A stretch of DNA of 64,000 nt from Acorus gramineus (taxonomy: Eukaryota; Streptophyta; Magnoliopsida; Acorales; Acoraceae): assembly GCA_030737835.1 (NCBI GenBank), contig CM060853.1, positions 8,950,134-9,014,133 of the forward strand. Direction: 5' to 3'. The notes below the pieces were generated by a model. The model was given only the letters and a program-made list of their open reading frames with translations. It was not told the origin of the DNA and did no database searches. The translations under genes and the position numbers were made by a program. Position 1 is the stretch's first letter; each line of letters begins with the position of its first letter. Of the stretch, positions 37,101 to 49,307 are shown piece by piece.

Positions 37101-39913
37101 ATAGGACAACCTGAGCAAGGAATCACATTCTTCTGTGATGTGCACTATTTCCCATCATGAAATTGACATTTTTTTTTATCAAAAGCACCAATCTTACACA
37201 TCTTTTCCTACCCACCAGGGTCATGGTAAGCAGACTAGCACCATGGGTATGCTCCCCATTGGCATGTGTTCGACTTCCACCCTCGACTTTCCCAGCCGTC
37301 CATAGAGAAACTTACAAGTGGGTTGGTGTGGAGACCTGAAGGATTAATCTTTGCCTCGAAGGGTTTGATATACTTCCGTTTAAAAAAAAAAAAAAAAGAT
37401 CTCAGACATTTTTTAGTTATACAGTTGCCTGCCCTATACATAGAACTATTGGTATATAATCTACGGATGCGTGCAAGAAGATGTTCTTGCAAATATGTAG
37501 GTACACATAATGAGTCGATAAGTAGAGGCTCAAGAAGATCAAGTTAAAAATATTTGGGCAGAAGTGAAAATTAATAAGGGAAAGTTGTTTAAGATGGCAT
37601 GATATGTGATGTGAACTAATGGGTGCATCAATTGGGTGATATGGTCATCGTTGAAGGGGGATCCAAGGACAAGGGATGGGATTAAACAAACTTGATATCA
37701 ATAATAAGGGCATGTTGATTGTACATATTTCGCAGGATGTGACTCTTAATAGAGTTTACTGATGAAGAAGGATTAATATAGCCAATCCCAAATTTTTGGG
37801 ATTAATGATTTACTGTATAAATGAATGAAAAAAAAAGTAATAATCCAATACAAGATGGAAGATATACAAGAAAGAGCAATCATAAAATGAACATACAGTT
37901 TTTCCTACGAGAGTTTCTCCAACAGGAACTCCTGCCCTCCTCTGCTTTACTGCAAGGTCCATCTCTTTCTGCAACACCAAATAATGCCTCTTAATTTTTA
38001 AAAAATGGCGCACAAAAACTGATGAGAAAGAGAAGATACAGATAATGTAGCAGCCACAACATAGTTTAAATAAGGGAGATGTTACATACAGAAGTTATAG
38101 AAATGGTTAACACAAAATTGTTCTTTAGTTATGTCATTGCCAGTTCCAAGTCCAGATAAACAGAAATCATCACTTATGTGGTTCTCCCGGACTGGTAAAA
38201 TGGCCTCAATAACAAAACATGACACCCGCATATGAACCTTTACACTGATGGAAACATACTTGTCTACGGAGAAGGCCCATCATTAAATATATCGCCATTT
38301 CTGCACATCCTGTGGAATTTCCAGTAACATCTCCAGGAATCCTTGCAACTTTTATCCCATGATTTGTTGCAGCATCAATGTCAACTCCTACAAAGGCGGA
38401 AATGGAATGTCATGATCATGAAGAAATATGGATAGGATAAATCTTATGAGCAAAAATCAAGTGTGGTAAATGCACACTATCAGGAATACTACAAGTGACA
38501 ATCCCATCGAAGAAAATGAGAAGCTAGGGATGGGTTAGATGGAGCCTTAGGCGAACTCTTAAAATGGGGCCCTTATACTCACAAACATATTTTTTTTTTG
38601 ATAAGTACTACAAATGTATTTTTGATAAGAGTAAAGTTTATTTTTATTGAGGGTCGCACTGGATTTTACAAAACATAGTAAACAAAAAAAAAAGGAATAC
38701 TGCAACAAATATAAAAATAGACTAACCTTCCAACCCAACACCAAATTGCACTATAAGCTTCATCTGATTTGCACGGGAAATTGCTTTTGAATCCATGCGG
38801 AAGTTCTTTACTACACAAATGTGGTATTTGCTAATTACATCTGGAACATCATCGAGGGGCACGTCATCCACCTGCATTGATCAGTCGCTCAACCAACAAA
38901 TTAAAATAAAGCACATAGTAGATGCTCCAAGCAGGTGTAAATATGTATAACATACATCAGCAATAAAGCAGTACTTTTTAAAGAAGACAAAAACTAGATA
39001 AGAGATAGGTAACACATAAAAAACCAGAACATTAAAAAGAGAAGGATAGAATGATTGCTTTAAAATGACCGGTATTTGTTAGACATTCAAGACATAATCA
39101 CCTAAAAATTTATATCAGTGATATTTGACTAGTTCTAATTGCATCCAACATCACATACAACGTTAAAGTTCAAACCATAGTTCTCAAACTGATATTCAAG
39201 TTAAATGACATAAGTAGCTATTCCAAAAAGGCAGAGATGACCATGAAATCATCCACTTAGCTGCTAAAACAAATTAATAGTATCAATCAAACATTCAGAA
39301 AATAATGATAATAATCATATATACATGTCTCTCATCCAACTATTTCTAATTGTATCCAACATCACATACAAACATGAAGATGAAACCAATAATCCCCACC
39401 CCAAAAATTTCAAGTTCAAAGATGACACCCTTTTTGTAATAGAAGAATGTCTACCTAATCAAAGTTGCTAAGATGTTATCCATTGCTTTTCAAGGATGAT
39501 CGCAATGACCAGCAGACCAATTCAAAACCAGTAATAAATAATAATTATTTAGAGAAAGACATCATTTAAAAAGGAGGTTTCATTTTCCTGTTTCTGGTTG
39601 GTGGACCATTACCCAATATGAACAAGTAAAAGGATTGGAGACAAATCAGCAATTCGTCTAATAATGTGACAACTAAATAAAATGGAACAATAAATTAAGA
39701 TGCTTTACAAGAATTCACAGTAGTAGTTCAACAAAAGCAAAGGAGTGCATATTTGAGATGCATAAGAGATAGTGCAAGGTATGCAGAAGTAAAATAAAAT
39801 ACCTGAATAAATGGATAACTTTGAAGGTATTCTCTGGTGTATTCCTGAGAAGCAGGCCAATGAGACCCGCAGAAGAGCACACGGGTCAAGTTATTGCTGC
39901 CATTTTCAATCAT
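34158..39913 (-). CDS. D-isomer-specific 2-hydroxyacid dehydrogenase, copy A
   Basis: Nine coding exons in frame: 39803-39913, 38727-38871, 38260-38387, 37897-37968, 36663-36780, 36447-36592, 36306-36347, 35530-35742, 34158-34226; 347 aa. It resembles the Arabidopsis At1g72190-type protein, an NAD(P)-dependent reductase/dehydrogenase of unknown substrate. Seen: VLFCGSHWPASQEYTREYLQ at the start, FGVGLEGVDIDAA, the Rossmann GFGNIG at residues 157-162, and the family catalytic triad Arg263 (NIARGG), Glu292 (WTEPFDP) and His311 (ITPHVAG). The end EPLTGIEFVN matches the family. No transit peptide is apparent, so probably cytosolic. The coding part of the first exon extends to 39938 as leader; a 5'-UTR intron (39939-42342) follows. 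Odd: EYSNTIMAK where copy B and the family have EYSYR-MAK. An 18-bp duplication covers the stop. A SINE lies in intron 4. Confidence 0.92.
37175..37397 (+). mobile_element. tRNA-type SINE in intron 4 of copy A
   Basis: A 16-base A tail (37382-37397) ends about 220 bp that include GTGTTCGACTTCCAC, close to a pol III B box (GTTCGANTCC), with an A-box-like GGTAAGCAGACTAGCA upstream. Copy B lacks the segment at the matching point (about 52600). The flanks GACATTTTTT on both sides look like a partial target duplication. Inserted after the gene duplication. Confidence 0.65.
37540..37800 (+). mobile_element. RTE-type LINE 3' remnant, copy A intron 4
   Basis: Plus-strand text corresponds to the terminal part of plant RTE LINEs: a decayed form of RLRWLGHVMQTNG and a 3' end AATCCCAAATTTTTGGGATT. 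The same remnant is in copy B (52735-53035), so it predates the duplication. Antisense to the gene. Confidence 0.65.
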
Positions 39914-39938
39914 TTCAGCAAACTTTTTTTTGAGTAAT

Positions 39939-42390
39939 CTGCACTAGACATACGCAAAAGATTAAATAAAATAACATGAGAATAAAAGATGGTTATGTAT
40001 GACTGACAAGAAATCAAAAGTATACATTATTTCGCAGACCAGATGATTAAATAAAACTATACAGTGAAACAAGTCTATTCATTCACTTTCACAATAACAC
40101 TTCATCATACACAATTGCAACACTTTTATGTAAATCAAAGATGGACAGGAACAGACGCACTTAAACTAGAAGACACATTAGTGTTTCATCATCCTTTATT
40201 GATTATGCTTACACACAGCATATCAATTTGCCCGGATGCAGTTTTAACTAGTTCTACACACATATACATGGCAACATGAATCTACATCACGTGTCTCCAA
40301 AATTTAGCATTTTGACACCAACGAATGTATCAATCAGTAAGTAAAAATATGGGCTGCATCTAATATCAGAAGTGAAAAGATGAGGACAAACATGGATAGA
40401 GCCATAGAGGAATAAAACACTTGAAATATTCTCAAGAAAAATGAAAAAGAAATTTGCATACAAGGATATCATCATAACCCTTACAAGACATTTCCTAGGG
40501 GCACACACAACTTGCAACTCATTTAATACACATGCAAAGGTTACAGAGTTTGCTCAAAGAATATAATCATGCCTTCTTTCTCGATTTCCATGATATTAAT
40601 CGCTGATGTAGGCATGAAATAAAATAGTCAACAGTAATGCTCCAACTATAAAAGTGCTTCTTCGAAATATGGTTACAAAATTTATATATGTTAAATATAT
40701 TCATAAATGATATGGGATAAGTACAGTGTAAGTACATAGATTATTAAACTATTTATGTTAATTAGCATGAGAAATACACCCAAAAAACATTATATATTGT
40801 GTGAAGGCGGCAACAATAATTAGGACTTGTTTTTAAATGATGAAGAATGTGGTAGACCATCCAAACTATATGCATACTCGGATAGTACAAAACGAATTCG
40901 GAGAATAGAAGTTTGATTAATTGATGGGTATGGTAGGTCTCCAATCCCTGAACTTATTTGAACTTTCTTTGAAAACTATTTACATGTATGTTAATTCTAA
41001 ATTTATTAACATCATCATATATTATGTGCAAATGAAAATCGGAATAAAAATTTCACCTTCTTCTTTTTTTTTTTGGAAGAATCCAAATAACCTCTTGTAA
41101 ACTGCCCGAAATCTATATAACCCCCAAACTTTTCTTGAATTCCATATATACATTCTCAATGTCATTACATTATCATCTGTAAATACATTTAGTGTACACA
41201 AAATTGTTATAGATACAATCTCAAAGTTTCATTAAAATAGATAAATCAATTGTTTGAATTACGACGTTTTATTCAAATCTTAATGATTAATTGTTATCTC
41301 CCCCTTAATCCTCTTCATGTTCTCTTGGAAAAAATGAAACAAGATTATCGAAATAGACATTCAATGTACTTCATAACGAAGAACGGATTTTTCAAGCTAT
41401 ATAAAAAATACAACAATCAAACACTTAAATAAATTTTTATTTCGCAATATGAACAAAATTAGTAATAGCATGAATCTAAACTGAAAATTTATGAACAATT
41501 TTAATATTTTAATAAAATTACTTCTTGATCTATGTACTTAACAATTACTGAAATTAACATTTACATAACAACTACAACAAAAACTACTAATGTGATGCTC
41601 AATGACATAATCTACTATTTACATAATAGAAATGTAATATCTTCTATTATTCTTATAACAATTACAACAGAAATTACAAAAACTATAATTTACACAACAA
41701 ATATGTAATATTATGTAAGGACATGTAAATTACAAAAATGTAATAACTGATTACAGAAATGTAACGATCAATTACAGAAATGTAATGCTAATTTACAAAT
41801 AAGGGGTGGTTTAGGTATAAAAAATGAGGTGGCACAGGTTTAGAGGCAAAAAAAAAATAAGACCAGATTTTAGGGGTAAATAAAACCACACAATTCTTTC
41901 ACATCTCGGGATAGCAACACAGACTCATATTACAGAAAAAGGAAGAAAAGGAAAGAAATTCTTCACAAATGCAGCTCAGTCAATTTCATGAATAAAAAAA
42001 CAAAACCAAAAATCGAACAAAGAGTTCAACACTGACCCATTACAGCAAACGTTCAAAAGATCCAAACTTTCCATAAAAAATTCAAATTTTTTAGAGGCAA
42101 ATCGAGAACTTCAGATCCCAAATAACAAAAACCCAACAAATTCGGAAGACAATACGACAACATGGTTTGATCCTCTACTTGTTTTTTTATCCTTGTTTTG
42201 TGCATTGATCGATCAGATGGTCACCGACCCTTTGTAACTAAATAAAAAAGCCAAACTTCAATTAAAAAAAAAAAAATTCAGTTTTGAAGACAAACCCAGA
42301 ACTACAACACATCCCAAAAATCACACAACATGTTTAGCTCACCAGTGATGAAGAAATTCAGTCTTTGTTGGAGAGGAAGCTTTACTTTTT
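39939..42390 (-). other. 5'-UTR intron and leader exon of copy A
   Basis: The acceptor GTGCAG before the first coding exon (exon end 39938) pairs with a donor TG/GTGAGC at 42342. The leader exon starts at 42343 and runs to about 42385. Copy B has the same arrangement (55449-57017). An A-specific insertion of about 830 bp occupies about 41060-41895; the stretch 40000-40880 also has no clear counterpart in B. Confidence 0.6.
41075..41160. mobile_element. MULE-MITE end fragment
   Basis: GGAAGAATCCAAATAACCTC, TTGTAAACTG and AAATCTATATAACCCCC match one end of the 2470/22833 family. No second end was found nearby. Confidence 0.5.
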
Positions 42391-42454
42391 AGGAGTGCTA
42401 CTACACATTACTTTTTACTGCCTCAGTTTCTTTAAATATATATATTTTTACATT

Positions 42455-43404
42455 TAAAGACATCTAAGTCCCTACAAACATAAAAAAAACTCATATAAGT
42501 CCCTATTAAAATTAGGACAGACGTACGAGTCCCTGAAAACTCAGAAAAACCTAATTATCATCCCTGAGTTAAATTTCCATCCAAACTTAACGGAATATTC
42601 CCAGAATATTCTATCACATATAATTGTGTTGACATTGAAGTCCTTATAAACAGTCATAAAGACAAATTAGTCTCTGTAAAAGATAAAATTACTCCTGAAA
42701 GACTTTTACATTAAATTGTGTACACATTGCAGTCCCTGTAAACAATCATAAAGACAAATTAATCCTTGCAAAAGACAAAATTGCCCCTGAAAGATTTTTA
42801 CATTTAATTGGATAGACATTATAGTCCTTATAAATAATCGTAAAGACAAATTGGTACATGTAAAAGACAAAAATGCCCCTAAAGAATTTTTACATTTAAT
42901 TGTGTAGAAATTGCAGTATTTTAGAGGGTATTTAATTTTTAAATTGCAATGTCTGCACAATTAAATGTAAAAATCCTTCAAGGGTATTTTTGTCTTTTAG
43001 AGAGACCAATTTGTCTTTACGATTGTTTATAAGGACTATAATGTCTATTCAATTATATGTAAAAGTCTTTCAAGGGCAATTTTATCTTTTACGGGGACTA
43101 ATTTGTCTTTATGATTATTTATAGAGACTACAATATATACACAATTTAATGTAAAAGTCTTTTAGGGGCAATTTTATCTTTTGCATGGACTAATTTGTCT
43201 TTATGACTGTTTATAAGGACTTCAATGTCTACACAATTATATGTGATGGAATATTCTAGGAATATTCCGTTACATTTGGATGAAAATTTAACTCAGGGAT
43301 GATAATTGGATTTTTCTGAGTTTTCAGGGACTCGTATGTCTGTCCTAATTTTAGTAGGGACTTATATGGGTTTTTCCATGTTTGTAGGGACTTAGATGTC
43401 TTTA
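42455..43404. mobile_element. 950-bp fold-back with tandem 92-bp units in both arms
   Basis: Starting from AAAGACATCTAAGTCCCTAC at the left and its complement at the right, the two halves are inverted copies through to a centre near 42930. Each arm has an outer unique stretch of about 170 bp and then about three tandem units of 92 bp (left phase starts 42625, 42717, 42809), each with a TCATAAAGACAAATTRRT core and CCCCTGAAAGA. No open frame. It lies just outside copy A of the gene duplication. Confidence 0.85.
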
Positions 43405-43499
43405 ACCCTATAAAAAAATACTAAAAAAAAAATATCATAAAAGTATTGGAAATGACTAAATTATCTATTTTAAAAAATTGTTCCTAAAAAAATCTTCTT

Positions 43500-45580
43500 T
43501 CATAGTTTAGTTTTAGGATGCATTTGGATGTGAGATTGGAAAATTATGATTCTTAAAATCATATGTTTTAAATTCAAATTTTGAAAAATATTGTTTTGTT
43601 AGTTTTTTAATCGAAAGAATTTTTTTTAGCTCAGGGAAGATGGTGGTTTGAAAATTCAAATGCTGAAAATGTGTTTGGATCTGAGTTTGAAAATTTTTAT
43701 TTTTTGAAATATAGAATTTACTTAAATTCATATCCAAACGAACTTTAGAAAGTCAAATAACTTAACTACTCTTATATTATTATCTACTATTTAAACATTA
43801 TCATACATATGTAATTATTTAACACTGCAATTACATAATATTAATAAATAACAACATATTTTTTTATTTATTCATGAAGTTTATTATTATTTTTTGTATA
43901 TCTAAATACATCATTAAAAGTTAATTGGAAAAATTAAAATTTATTGTTATAAAATAATTTTTAGATATTTTTAAACTTTATAAAATGTTTTGGGCACTTA
44001 TATATGTTTAATATTATACAAAAAAATCTTATGCAAAACATTTATAAGATATAAATAACAAAAAAATTGAAAAAAAACTTTAAGATGTTAGGAAAAATCC
44101 AAAAAAAATTATGTAAATTAAGAATGACAATTTTGGCAATATTAACATTTTTATAGTATACTTAGAAAATTTAAAAATGTGTAAATCACTTTCAAATAAA
44201 AATGATTTTTTATATTGATATTATTTTTCATTTAGATGATGGTTTGAAAAGTTTTAAATATCGTGAGACTGAATAAAAAAGGATCGAAGAAATCTCAATC
44301 CTCCATATAAAAAATGGGAAATAAAAAAAAATAGCATAAGAAATTGTTATATTTAAAGGTTGTTTGCATATATACCCTTAAAATAAGCCAATTTTATCAA
44401 ACTACCCCTAGTGAAATACTATTTTCAACTTAAGCGTGAATGCTCTCTTGAGGGGTATTTATACACAATATAAATATTTTAAATTTAAAAATAATACACC
44501 TTAAAAGGGCATGAGTGCAAAATTTAACCTTTTTTTTATGGTAATGGTGATAATAGAGTTTAAAAGGGGGTATTTTGAGGGGTAATGATGATAATAGAAT
44601 TTGAAGGGGAGCATTTAACCTTTTTTGAGAGGTAATTTGCAAATTCAAATTGTCTAAACCCGTTTCCAAACTGAGCATATCAATGCTCAATTTCTGACAA
44701 GGATTCTTACACCGGACTTGCTATGTTCACAATCAAGTTGTGGATTTGTTTGCGGGTTTTGGATTGCCTCCTCCAACTTTGGGTTCGGTTTGGATGAAAA
44801 TCTAACCCACCAAATGACCTTCTTTAAAATTAGAAAAATGTTTCACTCAATTCATTTTATAGTTTAAAACGCAATCCGTTTATATATATATATATATATA
44901 TATATTTTAAAATCATATATTGTTGGAAATATTTTAACTGTGACCCAAATTTCAGAATATTTTATAGCCTTTCCATTTTTGGCAGTTACACATATAGTCA
45001 TGATTTAAATGTAATATGATATGATAATTAATTTGTTTAATAACTTACCATTTCTGCCATTATATGATTTGAAATAATTACATTTTCATTACTTACCATT
45101 TTTAGCTGTTGCATAAGTTTTTATTTGGTATAAATAATGACCTTCTAAAAGAGTTTTTAAAAATGAGAGGAGATTACTTCCATCAAAATTCTTTTTGTTT
45201 TAATAAAAGATTTAGATGTAGCTATATTATCAATCCATTCTATGCATTGACTACACAAGGATTCAGTTTCGAGGATTCCACTTGATTGTATCTTGGGGGG
45301 TCGGTTGATTTTTGTAGGTCGAATTAATCTTAGGAACAAATCATATTGGTGAAACTCTGTGAGTATAGATAACATATTCGTTTGAAGGATAACATCTTTT
45401 ATGTACTCTCGACCAAGAGATTTCAATCACTAACGCTTAATTTTGCTATTTTTATATTATTGATTTTTTAATATATTAATTCTTCATTATTATTATTTGT
45501 TGAGATGCAACATTTTTCATAATTTCTGAAAACATTTCTAGCATATACCTTATCTAATATTTCTAGCATATACCTTATCT
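43500..45580. other. unique AT-rich spacer between duplicate segments
   Basis: No gene is supported. It contains a GTTTGGAT-type inverted pair near 43520-43740 (MITE remnant), an AT microsatellite (44878-44904) and otherwise nothing I can name. An open frame of 89 codons near 45157-45426 (minus) has no recognisable content. Confidence 0.5.
44878..44904. repeat. AT microsatellite
   Basis: Uninterrupted (TA)n of about 26 bp. Confidence 0.9.
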
Positions 45581-45639
45581 AATATATTAATTCTAAGTGG
45601 CATGCTTTTTAAGTGGTATTTTAAGGATTTATCTAACGG

Positions 45640-47027
45640 AAAATGATTGACAAATCCCATTTCGTAGGTCTCCTCGTAAGCCCTATGACATGACATAGAT
45701 TGAATTACCTAAAATACCCCTTAAGTGTGTTTGTTAATGTTCACTGTAATTAATGGGGCAGTTAAGAAAATGAGACGGTAATTAATTTCTAGAATCACGC
45801 GTATGGGCATTCAAATATGTTTTTTTTCCTTTTTTGAATTTCAATATTTAAATCGTCCATTCATTTTCATGGATTTTTTTTTTGTTCAAGCTGTTTACAA
45901 TTTGTTCTAATAGTTAGTTACATTTACTGAAGAGTTATTCTCAATCAGTTACATTATTCCATTTTTAGTTTTTTTTTTATGTTTATCTGATTTTTAGTGA
46001 TTACAACAGTACATTAGTTTTATTTGTTATTTTTTGCATTTGAATGTAGGAATACAGTGGACTCAGTTACATTTCAAATGAAGTTACCTTCAGCATAGCA
46101 GTAACATGAAACAAACTGTAAATACATTTTTAATTTAAAAATTACATACAAAGAAATTTACATTAACATAATATAATTACTATGAAGAGATGCTAGCTAT
46201 ATTATGCATATTAGTAACAAAAAAAAAAATATAATGATAAAGAAACATAAATCATAACATGTATATATACAAAAACTACATTGAATGAAAGTTGGTTACA
46301 TTCTTAAAAAAGTTACATTCACTAATACAATGCAATAGTTAGTTATATTTACTGATCACTTATATGTACCATTATCAATTTACAGTTAGGTACATTTCAT
46401 ATATGGTTACATTGCGCATAACAGTGATATTAAGCAAAATGAAAAATACATGTAACTGAATCTGGTTACATCATCTGATTGTCAGCTACATTTTTATAAC
46501 AAACAGAAACAGAATTTGATCATACATTTTAGTTTTCTGTAAAAAAAAAAAGCCAGTTACTTTTTGTAACTTTTCAAAAAAAAAAAACCCTAGGAAAAAA
46601 AATCATTTCCATGTAACCATAAAATCTTCAAAAATAACAGAGAGGTTTTCTGAAATACCAAAAAAAGATTGCATACTCATTTTTTTGGCTGTTGTTAAAA
46701 TCTCCGGAAGAACACTTTTTTTTTTCAAATCGATTTTTCAAAGAAATATTTTCTTCGTCATTTTAGACAAAAGGAGGTTTCTTTTTTGCTGTGATTTCGA
46801 TTTACATTTGAGTCTTTAGAAACCCTAAATTTTTTCGAATGAGTTTGAATCGCCGAGAGGAACGGAGTGAGTGGAGAAAAAAAACGGAAAAAGAGGGTAA
46901 TGGAGGAGTGGGTTTTAATTAGGGGTATTTTATTTAGTATTTAGCTTTTTTACCCTTTTGTAAAAAACAACAACACAACTAATTACATTTTGACAACTCA
47001 AGGGGCTGTATAGCAAAGCTCTTATCA
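45640..47027. mobile_element. B-specific TTACAT-rich insertion
   Basis: Copy A reads straight across (about 32785), whereas copy B is interrupted by about 1.39 kb rich in scattered GTTACATT / TTACATTTA words. There is no convincing long frame. The ends show no clear inverted repeats or target duplication by eye, so the class is unknown. Confidence 0.55.
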
Positions 47028-47168
47028 AACAATGATTGATTTCAAAGTTTTTTTTTTTTTGCCAAAGTAATATCAATATTAAGAAGTTTAAAAAGGGAAA
47101 AAAAAAGAGAGAATAGGTGTACCTTTTGGATTATTTAATTTGAAAAGCAAGGTGAAGGGTTCATGGTG

Positions 47169-47392
47169 GGACAAGTTCAAACTGCAGTTCTTCTGACTTT
47201 TTTGGGTCCCTTTTGGAGGATGAAACCAAAGGAAACCAAAGACTTTTAGTCCCCATTCACATGGGGGTAAGCCTGTCAATGGACAAGTTCAAATTGTAGT
47301 TCTTCTACCTTTTTTGGGTCTCTTTTGGAGGATGAAACCAAAGGAAACCAAAGACTTTTTGTCCCCATTCACATGGGGGTAGGCCTGCCAAC
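47169..47392. repeat. tandem host duplication carrying a transposon tip
   Basis: Two consecutive copies of about 112 bp (47169-47280, 47283-47392) run from GACAAGTTCAAAYTG to ACATGGGGGTARGCCTGYCAA. The first copy ends with about 14 bp resembling the terminal repeat of the element that follows the second copy. Confidence 0.8.
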
Positions 47393-48201
47393 GGGTCGGG
47401 TCCAGACCCGGACCCGACCCGATTACACGTGTAATATACCCGATCCGATTTGGACCCGACCCGGCGGACCCGAACAAACAAACGGGTCGGGTCCGGGTCC
47501 ACCCCGCCCCGACCCGTTGGACCCGAGACCCGATTGTTTTATTAAAATATACTCATATATTATAAGACCATTAGTATTAGTTGATACATAATTTTATTTC
47601 TTACTTAACTTATTTTTGTATCTACAAGTTCATAAATCATAATCATAACAAGTTTATAAATCGGTTTGTTTTGGACAATTAACTTATTAGTTTTTAAATT
47701 TGTATGATTAATTAGTTTGTTATATGATTTATGTTTATTATTTAGGTTAATATGTTAGTGTTTATTGTTTTGAATGTTGTTTAGGTTAATATTGTTTTGA
47801 ATGTTGTTTAGGTTAGTTATGTTTATTATTTAGGTTAATATGTTTTTTATGTTAGTGATTATTGTTTTGGATGTTGTTTAATAATTCATTTACTTCTTTT
47901 GAATTGTATAAAATTATATTCAAACATAGTCTCATTAACAATAATGTTTTATTACAAAAAATTTCAAATAGAATGATAAAGCAAACAAATACATGAGCTC
48001 TTCTCTTTTTATTCTTTTTCTTTTTTTACCCAACCATCCGGGTCGGGTCGAACCTGGACCCGACCCGGGTCCGACGGGTCCAGGTCCACATTTCCCCGGA
48101 CCCGCCGGGTCCTGGGTTGGACCCGGACCCGCCGGGTCTTGTCATGGGTCAGGTCCGGGTCCACCCCGACCCGACCCGAACCCGACCCGTTGACAGGCCT
48201 A
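47380..48201. mobile_element. hAT-type GGGTC-rich element
   Basis: Inverted ends TAGGCCTGYCAACGGGTCGGG, subterminal arrays of GGGTCC/GACCCG, and an 8-bp near-perfect target duplication CATGRGGG (47372-47379, 48202-48209). Copy A keeps the empty site at 33036-33046. The middle is AT-rich and non-coding. 822 bp. Confidence 0.85.
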
Positions 48202-48294
48202 CATGAGGGGACCTCAATTTTTGGTGTTATTATTTATCCTTTCAACTGGGTTGGGAACTTGAAATTGAAGGGAAAAAAGAGACTAATTTACCAT

Positions 48295-48786
48295 AATCAA
48301 ATTGTGGTGCCTGGTCGATGGATTTGGTGAGGGTGTAGGTGAGTTCCTGCACTATGGATTTAGTCATACATCATTAAATAGAGGGAGATAGTCTGTGTTT
48401 ATATGTGAGAATAATTCTTACACACATAGACACGTTTTAAAGCTATGAGCCCATTAAAGGGCAAAATGGACAATATTTTGATGTGTTTTTGAAATGTTAT
48501 AATTGGTATAAGTGCCTCTCCATTATCAAATGGTGGCCCTTTGGAGGGACGGTGATTGTGACACTTGACCCAATGTGGAGGTGGTGCATCGGAATTGGGT
48601 GAGGGTGAATTCAGTTCCGGTATCAAGTGTTTAGTTCCATATTGCTTAAGGGGGGGGTGTGTGAAGGAGTTTGAGCTTATATGCCACTATGTGAACACAA
48701 TTCTTACGCACCAAAACCCATTTTAAAGTTGTGAGCTCAAGGGGTGATGAATGTGTGTCTATTCAAATGTTTAAGGTGTTGTTACA
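48295..48786. mobile_element. TRIM-like LTR fossil, copy B
   Basis: The duplicate of the 33120-33660 fossil, with the same terminal-repeat ends and primer-binding remnant near 48500. Non-coding and decayed. Confidence 0.55.
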
Positions 48787-49307
48787 TGTAGTTATATGTA
48801 TACCAAATGATTTTTTTTATTTTACATAAATGAATGTGTAATTTGTTTGAGATAAATATTTTAGTTTTTTTTTTTTAAATAAAATTGTATGCTTCATTAC
48901 ATTATATTACATGATGCATGTAACTTTAAAAAAAAAATGGCACGTGGGGACTGTTAAGAGGACTGTGCCTTACATTATTCCAACATTAACATGCATAGAA
49001 TATTAACTCTGATGATCCACTGTTTGGAAAATAGAGGTAGTTTGCTACTCTAGAGCATGTCACAACAGCTATAAGCAAAGAAAGTTTCAATTCCCAACAT
49101 TCATTGGATAAAATATGCATAGTTGAAACAAATCAAAGCCTTGATATTGGCACTCATTTATTATAATAAATAGCATATGTTTCAACAATAAAACCAACTA
49201 GGGATTTTCCAGTCCCATTGGATCAATTGTAAGGCATATAAACTAAAATCGGTATAAGAAATTTAATACCTGAAGATTCAGCATTTCAGGAGAACATGCT
49301 ACTTTAT

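Larger units (their letters stand above)
32750..42390. repeat. tandem segmental duplication, copy A
   Basis: From TTCTAAGTGGCATGC at about 32750 onward the sequence is matched, in order, by 45590-57120. The match covers the flank, a TRIM fossil, all nine coding exons and introns of the dehydrogenase, and its 5'-UTR exon. It was recognised by eye; the exact right breakpoint is near 42390. Copy-specific insertions explain most length differences. Confidence 0.85.

Noticed and set aside
47289-47591. Proline/glycine/arginine-rich proteins in the GGGTC arrays (also 47993-48330, 57935-58213)
   Set aside because: All are translations of the GGGTC-rich transposon repeats and are open on both strands because of composition.
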